From contig NW_025408671.1 of NCBI RefSeq assembly GCF_020360975.1, positions 3,286,001-3,350,000 of the forward strand: a DNA stretch of 64,000 nucleotides. Reading direction: 5' to 3'. Every line of letters begins with the position of its first letter. The first letter of the stretch is position 1. Source of the DNA: Hirsutella rhossiliensis. Lineage: Eukaryota; Ascomycota; Sordariomycetes; Hypocreales; Ophiocordycipitaceae. The notes beneath the pieces are model-generated. The model saw only the letters and a program-made list of their open reading frames with translations, was not told the DNA's origin and did no database searches. Made by a program: the position numbers and the translations under genes. Positions 35,001 to 45,381 of this stretch are shown here, in pieces.

Positions 35001-37098
35001 CGTCAATGTTGACCTTTCCAGGGTTCAGGAAGTCAAGTAGCGCCGAGAGCTCCGCCAGGTTGTTCTGAATGGGCGTGCCCGTGATCAAAACCTTGCAGGG
35101 AACGCCGAAGCCCACTAGTCGAGAGTAGAGCTGGGAGTCCTTGTTCTTAAGGCGATGAGCCTCATCGACGGCAAGGGTTTGCCACTTGATGGACTGGAGA
35201 AACTGCCAGTCTTGCAGGATGAATTCGTACGAAGTCACCAAGACATTGAATTTTGGCTTCTTCGGATTTCCTCCGACGATCAGCTCGTTCTCGCGGATGA
35301 TATTCCGCGCCTCCTCTGGGCCGAGGTAGACGACGTAGTTGAGGTCTGGAGCCCACGTGTTGAAGGTGTCGCACCAGGCAGGGATGACGCTGAGCGGTGC
35401 GACGACCAGAGACGGGCCCTCTTGGCTCCGGTTGTTTCGCAGCCAGCTAAGGAACGACACCGTCTGGACAGTTTTTCCAAGGCCCATTTCGTCGGCAAGA
35501 ATCACATTGTTTCCCCGGACCCAGTTGAGGCAGAGAAAGTTGAGGCCCTTAAGCTGGAACTGGCGAAGTTCGCCGCCTTGGATGTAATCCGGCTGTTCCT
35601 CCAACTTGGTCATCCTTGACCGAGTCTCCGGGTTGGCCTCGCGACGGTCGGATTGCCACGACCTCGAGGCTCGATCCAGGTACTGATCGATCTTGTCTTG
35701 GAAATCGGCGCTGATGTCAGAGGCCAGCTCCCACGTGCACTCTTCGTAGGTCAGGCCTTTCCACTTGACGAAGTACTCGGTTTCTTCGTCGCCGTCACGG
35801 ACGGCAACAACCCGTTCGACTTTGGTGAAGTCCTCAAAGGCCTCCTCAACCCGCTCACGATCAAGGAAAAACTGCTCCTTGCTCTCCGGGGGCACGTCGT
35901 ATCCGAATCGGACCTCGAGTTCTTGTTCAACAACCTTGCGGAAATAGTTTTCCACCTTTCGAAACCCTCGAACGTTGCGGAGACTCTCTATAGTCTCCCA
36001 AGTGTCATGCAGGTGAGACTTGCCTTGCCACTTGACGAAGTAGTCGAAGTCGTTGCGGCTTGAGTCGTACAGCAACTCAGATCCATCCTTGACCCGATGG
36101 CGCACTACCTTTTCGATGTAGGGTGAGTCGTCGACGTAGTCGGCAACGTAATATGCCCCGGCTTGCTCCAGGTCTTCATCGTCTTCGAAATCGCTCTCCT
36201 CATAGGCCCCCTGCTGTACTTGCTGTGCAGCACGACGGTTGGACCATCTCTTCTCGACAAACGCGAGCGAAGGCTGCGACTCTCGTTGGAGCCTCGCCTT
36301 TTTCTGCTGGCTCTTTGCCCGCGCCCCACCGTAAACATCGGAGTCGGAGTCGGATTCGTTGGTGGATGGCTGCAGAGTAGGTGTGCCCATCTTAGAAGCT
36401 AGAGCTCCGATGTCAGCCGAGGCTCCAAGCGGCAAGGACGAGCAGAACCGAAGCTTACAGAGCTGTGACTGGTTCACACGCCGGCGCTTGGTCTGCCGAC
36501 GGGTGGTTGGTTCGATATCCGAGTCGGAATCATCAGACTCAATCTGGCCACGCGTTAGCTTTGGACTGCGCGTCACGTCCATGGCGGAGAAAGCACGAAC
36601 GAGCTGGCGTGTCTCTCTGGCTCGAGTCTGCAAGTTTGACGTTAGCTTTGGCCGCAGGAGCAATGGGATGTTGGGACAACGCACACTTCGCCGCAGCCCA
36701 TATAGCTCTGGATTTGCCTTGATAAAGTCCTCCTCGACAACGGGGCTTTTGCGCTTGGGCGGCCTGGGAGAGTCGACAGAGCTTTCGCGGTCGGGGACGA
36801 CGCCATCGTCTCTTGGGGAGACGACGCTGTCCTGCATCTCAAAGTCGGCGTCATCGGAAGCATCACCGCCACTAGATCCGCCATCGGTCCCCGACATGTC
36901 GTGATCCTCGTGTAAGTCATTCGAGGCCCCGCCGTTGGGGTCTTGGACTATGGAAGGCGATGAAGGCTCGGCGTGGGGGCTTTGGGCATCGGGAGCAAGG
37001 CTTTCGCTTCGGCCACGTTCAGAGGACGCTGCCGAAATCGAGGCGTCTTCGGGCGACAAGCGTCCGTTGACAAAACCCCCCTCGGTAGGGGGGAACAT
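32039..37098 (-). CDS. CHD1: Chromodomain-helicase-DNA-binding remodeller Chd1
   Basis: ATP-dependent nucleosome-spacing enzyme of transcribed genes. Four exons: 37098-36685, 36627-36459, 36398-32255 and 32195-32039, giving 1627 residues. Introns are 57, 60 and 59 bp with GTGCGT, GTAAGC and GTTCGT donors and GCTAAC/GCTGAC/GCTAAC branches. The first two are multiples of three without stops, so the unspliced frame also stays open. Order: acidic N terminus; chromodomains at about 285-360 and 388-440; SNF2 ATPase with DEMGLGKT near 495 and DEAH near 605; helicase C domain with GGLGINL...AHRIGQ around 800-900; long charged linker; and a C-terminal CHCT domain near 1510-1600. The last exon completes NNFWDFLAALWPVDD and ends NGAGTSR; without it the CHCT domain would be truncated. 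Confidence 0.95.
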
Positions 37099-39201
37099 GG
37101 TGGCGGCTTTCGCGGTTTCTGCTGGCTAGAGAGTCGACGGCGTCAGTAAGAGAGATGCAGGTCTGGGATTGCTGCAACAGGTCCATGGCGAAACAGTGAT
37201 GTTTGCGACGTGGAAAATGGCTCAATATGCCAGAGAAAGGGCAAAACAATGGAGCAATCCGTGTTATCGCATCGGCGTGCGGAAACGCGATGGCGAGGCT
37301 GAGAAAGACCGTGGCGAGCGATTGGGGACCATTGCAGGGAAGGGTGACCCCGAGAGTGAACGCAAAGCCATCAGGGAAAGCTCCAGCCATGGGTTTCATC
37401 GAACCGAGGAGCCAAAGGTGCCATACGAGAGCTCCTCGAGCCAATATAGCAAGGCAGCAGGGTGTCGAGTCGAGGCTGAAGCGGCCAGCGGCGGCAAAGC
37501 AAAGGGCCCATGGCACGGGCAGCAAAGCAAGGGAAGAGGAGCAGCAACTTACTAGTCATTCGCAGATGACGCTCAAGCAACAGAAAGCATCTGAAAGACG
37601 GCCGGATGAAATTCCGAGGGCGAGGTGGAAGCGGCGCCGGGAAGGGTTGTCGAGGCTTGGTGGTGGTGAAGGGACAGAGCGGGAATGGTCACAAAAAAGG
37701 ACTGGTGGAGAGAAGGCAGGAAAATTGGAGGCTGAGGTCGGGCGAGGGCCCCGGGGGCTCGGGCGTGGGCGACAGCTGGTAGAAAAGGGTGCTTGGGCGG
37801 TACCAAGACCGAGGTACCTGTAGGTAGCTCGCTTTTGGCCTCTGTGCGCCACGCCACCACAAGCGCCAAGTCGTTTTTGGCCCGCCAGTGACACCTGAGC
37901 AGGCCTGGAAAGTCCTACGGCAGGCTGGCAGAGTACCTGGGACAGCTGGCGCGTGGAGGGGAACCAGTGTACCGCCGAGTACCTCTTTGCATCCGTATGT
38001 ACCTAGCCTTTCTCCACGGCGGCAGGCTCACGTGATGCAGCCATACATACCTACCTACCAACAGTGCATCGGTGCCTATTCTCCCCCATTCACCTCAAAT
38101 GTGCTGTCGTGCGCAACAATGAGTAACTCTTGGTTTGCTTGCATCGAGTCACAAGCCTGCGGTTAATTAAGCGTCTCACTACACGCTTGAGTTTGATGGC
38201 TTCTCTCAATGCACAGTGTCTGACTGGAGATCATTGATGCACAAAGTGTATTTGCTACTGAAGGGTCTCTCGCGCATAAGACTAGCATTGCTCGATTGAG
38301 AGTGGCAGGAACAGAAAGGAGAAAGGATGATTTCGCATCAGAACTCGACTCCTACCTCTTGACTCCTACCTTGAGTTTGCTGTAGCGGAGATGCTCTCCT
38401 AACAAGGCCAACTGTGGTCAACCTTGTGCCGCGCCTTGACGGCTATACCCAATTTTGCCTCTGTACGGAGTAGCAAACTTCCTGGTGCCTGAAGCAAGCA
38501 CCGGCCCATGCCCAGACCGCGTCAGAGCGTCGGTGGGAACGGCTCCGGTCCGTGACGAGCGATCCGGAGGGAAATGACACTCATTCCAGGCCTTGTCAGG
38601 CTTGGGCGTATGTGACTTGGCGTGTTGCATCCTCGAGGCACCAAACTACCTAGATCTAAGAGAAGTACACGGGAAGCAGGCGTTGTAGCTCCAAGGCACA
38701 GCAACCTGTAGACCACCGCTGAATGCTCGGGTTTGTGGAAACGCCCCCCGGCCCTCCCCTCTTCCGTCGAGGCCGTTGTCCCGCGCTGGGATAGCGCGCA
38801 GCCCAAGCCAAGGGTACCCGTGCCCGCCCGCCCAGCCGCTCCAGCTACTTGCCCACGGCTCCGTGCCCTAACGCCTGCTTCGCCAGCGCCCGCCGATCCC
38901 CCGCCGGAGTGCCCTGCCCCGCCAAACCGACGATTCACAGGGCGAGAAAAATTGATGACCACGCACCGGGCCGCTCGATGCCACCACAACTTGCTTTCTT
39001 CTCTCCTCCCCTCTTCTCATCTTGACCCCTCCTCCGCCCCCTCCACCTCGTCGCTGCCGCTTCGCAATCCTCCCGACTCGCCTTGAGCGCACCGCGTGCC
39101 TCGTCTCGTCGCACGCACGTGGTGGTGTCCGTCTCACGTCTCCATCGCCTGCTTCACTGCCCCGCCGTCTCGTTGTGCGCCCACAATCACCGTCGCCCAT
39201 C
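37099..39201. other. Divergent intergenic region (CHD1 / RLI1)
   Basis: The 2.1-kb region holds both promoters. It includes AGGTACCT-type motifs near 37815, a TACGGAGTA copy at 38464-38472, and a pyrimidine-rich tract immediately before RLI1. No supported gene lies here. Confidence 0.55.
38995..39060 (+). promoter_or_regulatory. Pyrimidine-rich promoter tract of RLI1
   Basis: An almost purine-free run of CT-rich sequence about 140-205 bp before the RLI1 ATG. Such CT tracts precede transcription starts of strongly expressed fungal genes; its role here is inferred from position. Confidence 0.45.
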
Positions 39202-41281
39202 ATGTCTGACAAGCTTACTCGGTACGCTTCAACGACAGCCTTTGGCCCGTACAAGGCTTCGTGTTTGCTAACAGCCGCCTTTCCAGTATCGCCATTGTCA
39301 ACAATGACAAGGTCGGTTGCTTTCCACCCCGCCACCCCTCACTCTCACCGCCCTCGCCAGGTTTCCACCATACTGACTGACCCCTCCCGCAGTGTCGCCC
39401 TCGCAAGTGCCGCCAGGAGTGCAAAAAGTCGTGCCCCGTGGTCCGCAGTGGCAAGCTCTGCATCGAAGTCGCCCCCGAGTCCCGCATCGCCTTCATCTCC
39501 GAGTCGCTCTGCATCGGTTGCGGCATCTGCGTCAAAAAGTGCCCTTTTGACGCCATCACCATCATCAACCTGCCCACCAATCTCGAGAACCAGGTGACGC
39601 ATCGCTATGGCCCCAACAGCTTCAAGCTCCACCGTCTGCCTATGCCTCGGCCGGGCCAGGTCCTCGGTCTGGTTGGAACCAACGGTATCGGCAAAAGTAC
39701 CGCCCTCAAGGTCCTCAGCGGCAAGCTCAAGCCCAACCTGGGCCGCCACGACAACCCTCCGGACTGGGAGGACGTCATCAAGCACTTCCGCGGCTCCGAA
39801 CTCCAAAGTCAGTCTCGTCACGTATACTGGTGCGTGGTGCTTCGCAACGCTGACGCTTTTCAGATTACTTCACCAAGCTCCTCGAGGACGACCTCAAGGC
39901 CGTGGTCAAGCCGCAGTACGTCGACCAGATTCCCAAGGCTGTGCGCGGTCCCGAGAAGAGCGTGCGTGCCCTCATCAAGAGCCGAGCCTCGCTTGGAAAT
40001 AGCAAGGAGGTTGCGGATATCCTCGAGCTCAACCACATCATGGACCGAGACATCACCCTTCTATCTGGTGGCGAGCTTCAGCGTTTTGCCATTGGTACCG
40101 TCTGTGTCCAGAAGGCCGACGTGTACATGTTCGACGAGCCGTCTTCCTACCTTGACGTCAAGCAGAGGCTGAGCGCCGCTCAAATCATCCGCTCCCTGCT
40201 GCGTGACGATGACTACGTCATTGTCGTCGAGCACGACTTGTCGGTACTCGATTATCTCTCCGACTACGTGTGTGTCCTGTACGGCCAGCCCGCCATTTAT
40301 GGTGTCGTCACCCTTCCCCACTCTGTCCGAGAAGGCATCAATATCTTCTTGGACGGACACATTCCGACCGAGAATTTGCGTTTCCGCGAGGAGTCTCTGA
40401 CCTTTCGCATCGCCGAGGGCACGGATGATTTTGCCATTGACAAATCGCGTGCCTTCAAGTATCCTTCCATGGACAAGACGCTTGGCAACTTCAAGCTCCA
40501 CATTGACGATGGCGACTTCACCGACTCCGAGATCATTGTCATGATGGGGGAGAACGGAACTGGCAAGACGACCTTCTGTCGCCTCTTGGCGGGCGCCCTC
40601 AAACCCGATAGCAAGGCCAGCGTGCCCGAGATGAGGATCAGCATGAAGCCCCAGACCATCACCCCCAAGTTTGAGGGCAGTGTTCGTCAACTCTTCTTCA
40701 AGAAGATCAAGCAATCGTTCTTGAACCCGCAGTTTCAGACCGACGTGGTCAAACCTCTCAAGCTGGATGACTTCATCGACCAGGAAGTCAAGAACCTGTC
40801 CGGTGGTGAACTGCAGCGCGTTGCCATTGTCCTAGCCCTGGGCATGCCCGCCGACATCTACCTCATCGATGAGCCGTCGGCCTACCTGGACTCGGAGCAG
40901 CGCATCATTGCCTCGCGCGTCATCAAGCGCTTCATCATGCACTCCAAGAAGACGGCCTTTGTCGTCGAGCACGACTTCATCATGGCCACTTACCTCGCCG
41001 ACAGAGTCATTGTCTTTGACGGCAAGCCTGGCATCGACGCCCACGCCAACAAGCCCGAGTCGCTCCTGACCGGGTGCAACAGCTTCTTGAAGAACCTGGA
41101 CGTGACGTTCCGTCGCGACCCCACCAACTACCGCCCTCGAATCAACAAGCTGGGCTCTCAGCTCGACCAGGAACAGAAGCTAGGCGGCAACTACGTGAGT
41201 ACCTGTGCCCGATATTTCCGTGACGCAAGGCTAACACTGCTGCAGTTCTTCTTGGAAGAGTCCACCGACAAGAGCTCTTGA
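39202..41281 (+). CDS. RLI1: Ribosome-recycling ABC ATPase Rli1/ABCE1
   Basis: An essential iron-sulfur ABC protein that splits ribosomes after termination and joins pre-initiation complexes. Five exons, 39202-39221, 39287-39311, 39393-39807, 39864-41194 and 41246-41281, encode 608 residues, the same as yeast Rli1. Exons 1 and 2 are only 20 and 25 bp ([15 protein letters not shown]). The cysteines for the two 4Fe-4S clusters are C16, C21, C25, C29, C38 (candidates) and C55, C58, C61, C65 ([11 protein letters not shown]). NBD1 has Walker [10 protein letters not shown] at 110-118 and signature [15 protein letters not shown]2 has [10 protein letters not shown] and [11 protein letters not shown]. 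The splice into exon 4 restores [12 protein letters not shown]. The last exon encodes [11 protein letters not shown]. Confidence 0.97.
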
Positions 41282-42185
41282 AGAGGGCGGCAACGAGCAT
41301 GACAACACCCGCGGTCGCCGCAATGCATGTCGTGGCGTTCAAAAGCAAGCCTCGCGAGGGACGCGTGGCTTCGGACGCCGCCTAGACCTGGGGTTGTGTG
41401 AGGGCGGCGCCGGCGAGGACGACGATCCGGACGAGTAACCATGGCGACGGCCGTCTATCCCCTGTTGTCTGGTCCTGCGGAGAGTTGGCTTGTGCCTGGA
41501 GGGCTGGGCCAGCTGCGTACGTTGGAGGCACGCTCTCGGTCCGGTCGAGGGACCGCGGCTGGGGAGCGAATGCGCTCCATCAGCGCAGGCCTTGACGAGC
41601 TCCGCAGATTCAGGGACAATGGATCAAGAAAGGATGACTGCCGTCCGCTTCCTAGCCTCGCGGGAAGCATACAAAAGAAAGTCGGGTTAGAAGCCATGTT
41701 ACTTTGAATAGAAATACACGGATCGTCGAACAAAAGTTGCTGCATTCGTACGTGAAGAGTGGAGTTGCAGCCTCACGCGCCACGGTGGCTTGTTATTTTC
41801 TCGTGCAGGCAGAAGCTCTGGGTTACGACCAGGCTCCGATGCGAGGTGGTTTTTGGGGGTTTTTTTCACTATATCTTCCATTCTACTCCTACAGGAATTC
41901 CTCCTCCACCTAAAACTCATCCCCTACTCCGTAGATGAGTCCACTTTGCCAGGCCCGCTTGCGGCAGATCTCGATCCAGCGGTGCCGACAAACAACAACT
42001 CAAGCGCTCTCGCCTACCCTGAAGAGCATCTTCTGCCCTCTCGACTCTCGATTGTTCAAATGCACAGAATACCGCCAGATCCATTGCCCTCAAGTGCGGG
42101 CGCCCTGCTAGTCCCCTTTCCCCTACCCCTCTAGCACCGCGGGCATCGCACCGCCTTCGACGGGCGAGGCGCCGCAAGATGCCTC
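41282..42185. other. Convergent intergenic spacer (RLI1 / PRP40)
   Basis: A 904-bp spacer of 3' flanking sequence. It contains T/G runs near 41850-41870 and a TACTCCGTA copy at 41925-41933. No gene is supported. Confidence 0.55.
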
Positions 42186-44786
42186 TCACTCCTCGATCTC
42201 TCCCTCCTCGCTTCCGCTCCTGACACCCCTCACCTCCTTGGTGACTGCGGGAGAAGATTTGACTCGCGAGCGCGCCTCGCGTTTGGGAGTTCGCTCTCGA
42301 GACGTGTCTCGCTTGATTCTCTGCATAAATAAGTTAGTCAAGCTGTCATAAAGATAGTAGGGCGTCTTCATAAAAGGGCCATGCCTTCGAGTCCCGAGTG
42401 TCTTTCCGCGAAAGCCCCTCCTCGTCATCCGGGCGTCGGCGTCGAGAAACTGTGGAGGTCGGAGGCCGTTCATCTCCGTAGTTGAGTTCGTCGACTGAGC
42501 GGGCATCGATTGGGCGGCGAAACGATCGCTCGCGGTCGTCTTCCCTGTCCCTGCGCTCCCGGCCATAGGGCGCATCCTCGCTTCGACGGGGGCGACTGTA
42601 GCGATCGTAGTCGCGGTCTCGCTCGCGGTGGTCACGGTCGCGCTCACGGCGGGGCGGCGGGGGTGGGCTCAGGCGAGCACGATCGCCGGCGGACAGGACG
42701 TTCTCTGCCATGGCAGACTTGCGGTGGTTTCGCTCTCTCTCAGCACCAGCTCTGCGCCTGTCGGCTTCATACGGGTCTGGCTCTGGGCTACGACTTCGTC
42801 GAGAAGGCCGTCTGCCTCGATGGGATCTGTCGCCTCTGGACCGCTCTCTGTTACGGTGAGACAAGTCTCGTTCGCTCGAGACACGGCTGTCGCGTCGATT
42901 GCCTCGCTCCGGCTCCTCGTCTGCCTTGTCCTTGAGACGACGCATGTGCCTGTCGAACGCGTGCCGAGCGGAATCCTCTGAGCCCACGGCTTGAAACTCT
43001 GCCGATTTCGCGACCCGGGGTCGCACAGACTCCCACGAGTCGTCCATCACTATCGGAGGCTCGAGGCGTTTCATGTGCGATCGCAGGTTGTCAAGTGCGT
43101 GGCGCTGATGGCGGTCGGGATGTCGATCGTCCTCGCGCTTCGCAGCTCGCTTCTCGCGGAGCTAAAAGACACGGTCAGAAAAACAGTCCTCAAAGCAAAG
43201 CAGCGCGAGCGGGGCATGACTCACTCGTTCAAAGATCAGTTGCAAAAGGGCTTGATCAATGTTGGCCGTTCGGCGATCCTCCCTCATCACCGACATGAAC
43301 TCCTCTGGAGTCGTGTTGGGCGTGAGATCGAACCGTTTGTCCTGAAAGATAGCAGGGTCAGATGAGGCTTCTTGGAGTAGAAAGAGTAGGCAGGTGTAAA
43401 TATTCACTTCGAGGACATCCAGCACGTCGTTTCGCGGACCGCGCAGTGCTCGTTCTTCCTCCTCGACCATGTCCCAGAACAACAGGAGCGGGGTAGGACC
43501 GTCTTGGCCCAGCATATTCAGATAGCGCTCGTCGTTTTCCATGAGACGGCAAACCTGGCTCCACTTGGAGCCGGCTTTGATGTGGCCGTCTCGTCGGAGC
43601 TCGGCCAAGAGGCCCTTGAACACATCTCTGTTCTGGCGCTCGCGCCTGAATTGCATCTTCTTATCATGCTGCTTCTTTTCATTCAGGGCGCGCTCCAGGG
43701 ACTTGATGTGGTCCTGGAACTTTGTCAAGATGTCGCTCATAACGAGAACCTGATACTTGGGGTCGCTCTGCGTGGCAGCCGAGATGATCTGCGAGCCGTC
43801 GTCCCAGCGAGTGTATGCATTGATGTGGAGCTTTGGCAGGAGCTCCTTGAGCCCGTCCAAGGCCGCCTTTCGCTGGGCAATTTGCGTTTCCTTGTTGTTC
43901 TTCTTGAGCTCGGCGACGTACTCGCTGAACAGCTGTTGACGCTCGCTTTCGTCGTCGGTGGAGCGGAAATGGGTCTCGCCTTCAATCATGGGCCGAGCCG
44001 TCTTCCATCGAGTGATGTGAGTGATCTCGGGATGTCGCTTGAGCATGGTCTCGAAGTCGGCCCGCAGCTTGGCAAGCCTCTCTTTGGCTCGCTCTTGTTC
44101 GTGAAGGACCATGTCCTGGCAGTACTTGACAAACGCCTCCCTCCTGGCCTTGGGCTGCTTGATGGCGCGAAACTGAGGGTCCTTGGCTGCGGTTTTCAAA
44201 GCCTGCTCCCAGGTCCAGTCGTGCTGGACTCCATGGCGACGGAGCGCCTTTGTGAAGGCAGCAACGGCCTCCTCCTTGGTGGCATATTCAGGGCCGCTTT
44301 CGACGGCGGGGACGAAGGATCGTGACAGCTGGCGATTTTCGGGGAGCGAATCTCGCGAATCTCGCATGCCGCGTCCCTGGTCACGGTAGCCGTGACGGCT
44401 GCCGCCACCATGGCCTTGGCTGTGTGCTGCGGGCGCGGTAAAGGAGTTGCGACTCTCGGGGGTGCCAAGGGCGTTCTTGAAAACGTCGGGCATCTCCCAG
44501 GAACTCTGCTTCGTCTCGGTGTTGTACCAGTATTTTCTTCCACCCTCGGCAGTGTACTCCTTCCAGGGCTGGTTCGCCAAGGCGCGCTGAAGGGGAGCAA
44601 TTAGCACCCAAGGTCGCAGTGATAAGCACACGAATCAAAACGAGAACTCACCTCGGCCGGGCTCATCATGTCTTCGGGCTTGGTCCACTGCGTCACCTTT
44701 GTCGAGGCGTTGTAGTAATAGGCGCGGCCATCGGGCGTGTGGTGCTCTTGCCAGGCCGAGGCTGGCGGCCCCGGGAAGCCGTTCAT
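42186..44786 (-). CDS. PRP40: U1 snRNP-associated splicing factor Prp40
   Basis: Bridges the 5' splice site complex to the branch-point proteins in early spliceosome assembly. Four exons, 44786-44652, 44586-43225, 43161-42385 and 42320-42186, all in phase 0, encode 802 residues. Two WW domains are at about 8-40 (AWQEHHTPDGRAYYYN...TQWTKPEDM) and 50-81 (PWKEYTAEGGRKYWYN...SSWEMP). A series of FF domains (KEEAVAAFTKALRRHGVQHDWTW onward) fills about 140-455. The C-terminal third is Arg/Asp/Ser-rich. The last intron has a GC donor (AAG|GCATGG); splicing it yields the conserved acidic end SEEGEIEE, which unspliced sequence would lose. Convergent with RLI1 and divergent from TRS65. Confidence 0.93.
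42321..42384 (-). other. GC-AG intron of PRP40
   Basis: A 64-bp intron with donor AAG|GCATGG, branch-like TTGACTAAC and acceptor ATGCAG. No GT dinucleotide is available near this donor, and splicing restores the conserved Prp40 C terminus in phase 0. GC donors are a small minority of fungal introns. Confidence 0.8.
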
Positions 44787-45381
44787 CGTGTGACGCGTGC
44801 GAGGCGTTGAGAGGATGCTCTTGAGACAAGCGGCTTGGGCGGGCGAACACGATGCAGCCGAAGCTTTGCGTGCGTGGAGACAGAAGCAAAGAGCAGCTTC
44901 AGCGGCGTGTTTGTTTTTGCGGTGGTGTGAGGGGAGAAAAAAAGTGACAGGCTGCGAGGGTCAACGGGCGGCAGCTGGCAAGTGGCTTTGCTGGTGAATA
45001 TTTGGGGCGCACGGGCCACCTAGAGCTGCTTCGGTGCCTTGGGACAACCTCAGGTACAAGGTACATCCGGGGGCCCCCCACTGAGGCCTTGAGGCTGAAA
45101 GCCTGGGGGCGGCTTGGGGGCCCCTGGAGAATTGAGCGGGGCAGCGCTGCGACCCTCTGTTATCCGCTATCGCCGTGGCATGCGACAGCTCACTGATTAC
45201 GCATGGCAGGCTGGGCCGATGGCGGCCTGAGACGGCTTTGACCTTTGATTCCAAAAAAATCGTCGTCGACGACGACGACGAAATTGATCTGACCCAATGC
45301 GCCCGCGAAACCATCTTCGAGTAAAGAATGCCCGCTCGGCGACGGATGGGCTCCGAACTTGAAACTTTGCCGCCATCAACC
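44787..45381. promoter_or_regulatory. Bidirectional promoter PRP40 / TRS65
   Basis: A 595-bp spacer between divergent starts. It carries ACGCGT at 44793-44798, right before the PRP40 ATG, and a perfect 14-bp palindrome CGTCGTCGACGACG at 45261-45274 that continues into GAC repeats. Regulatory role is unknown. Confidence 0.45.
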
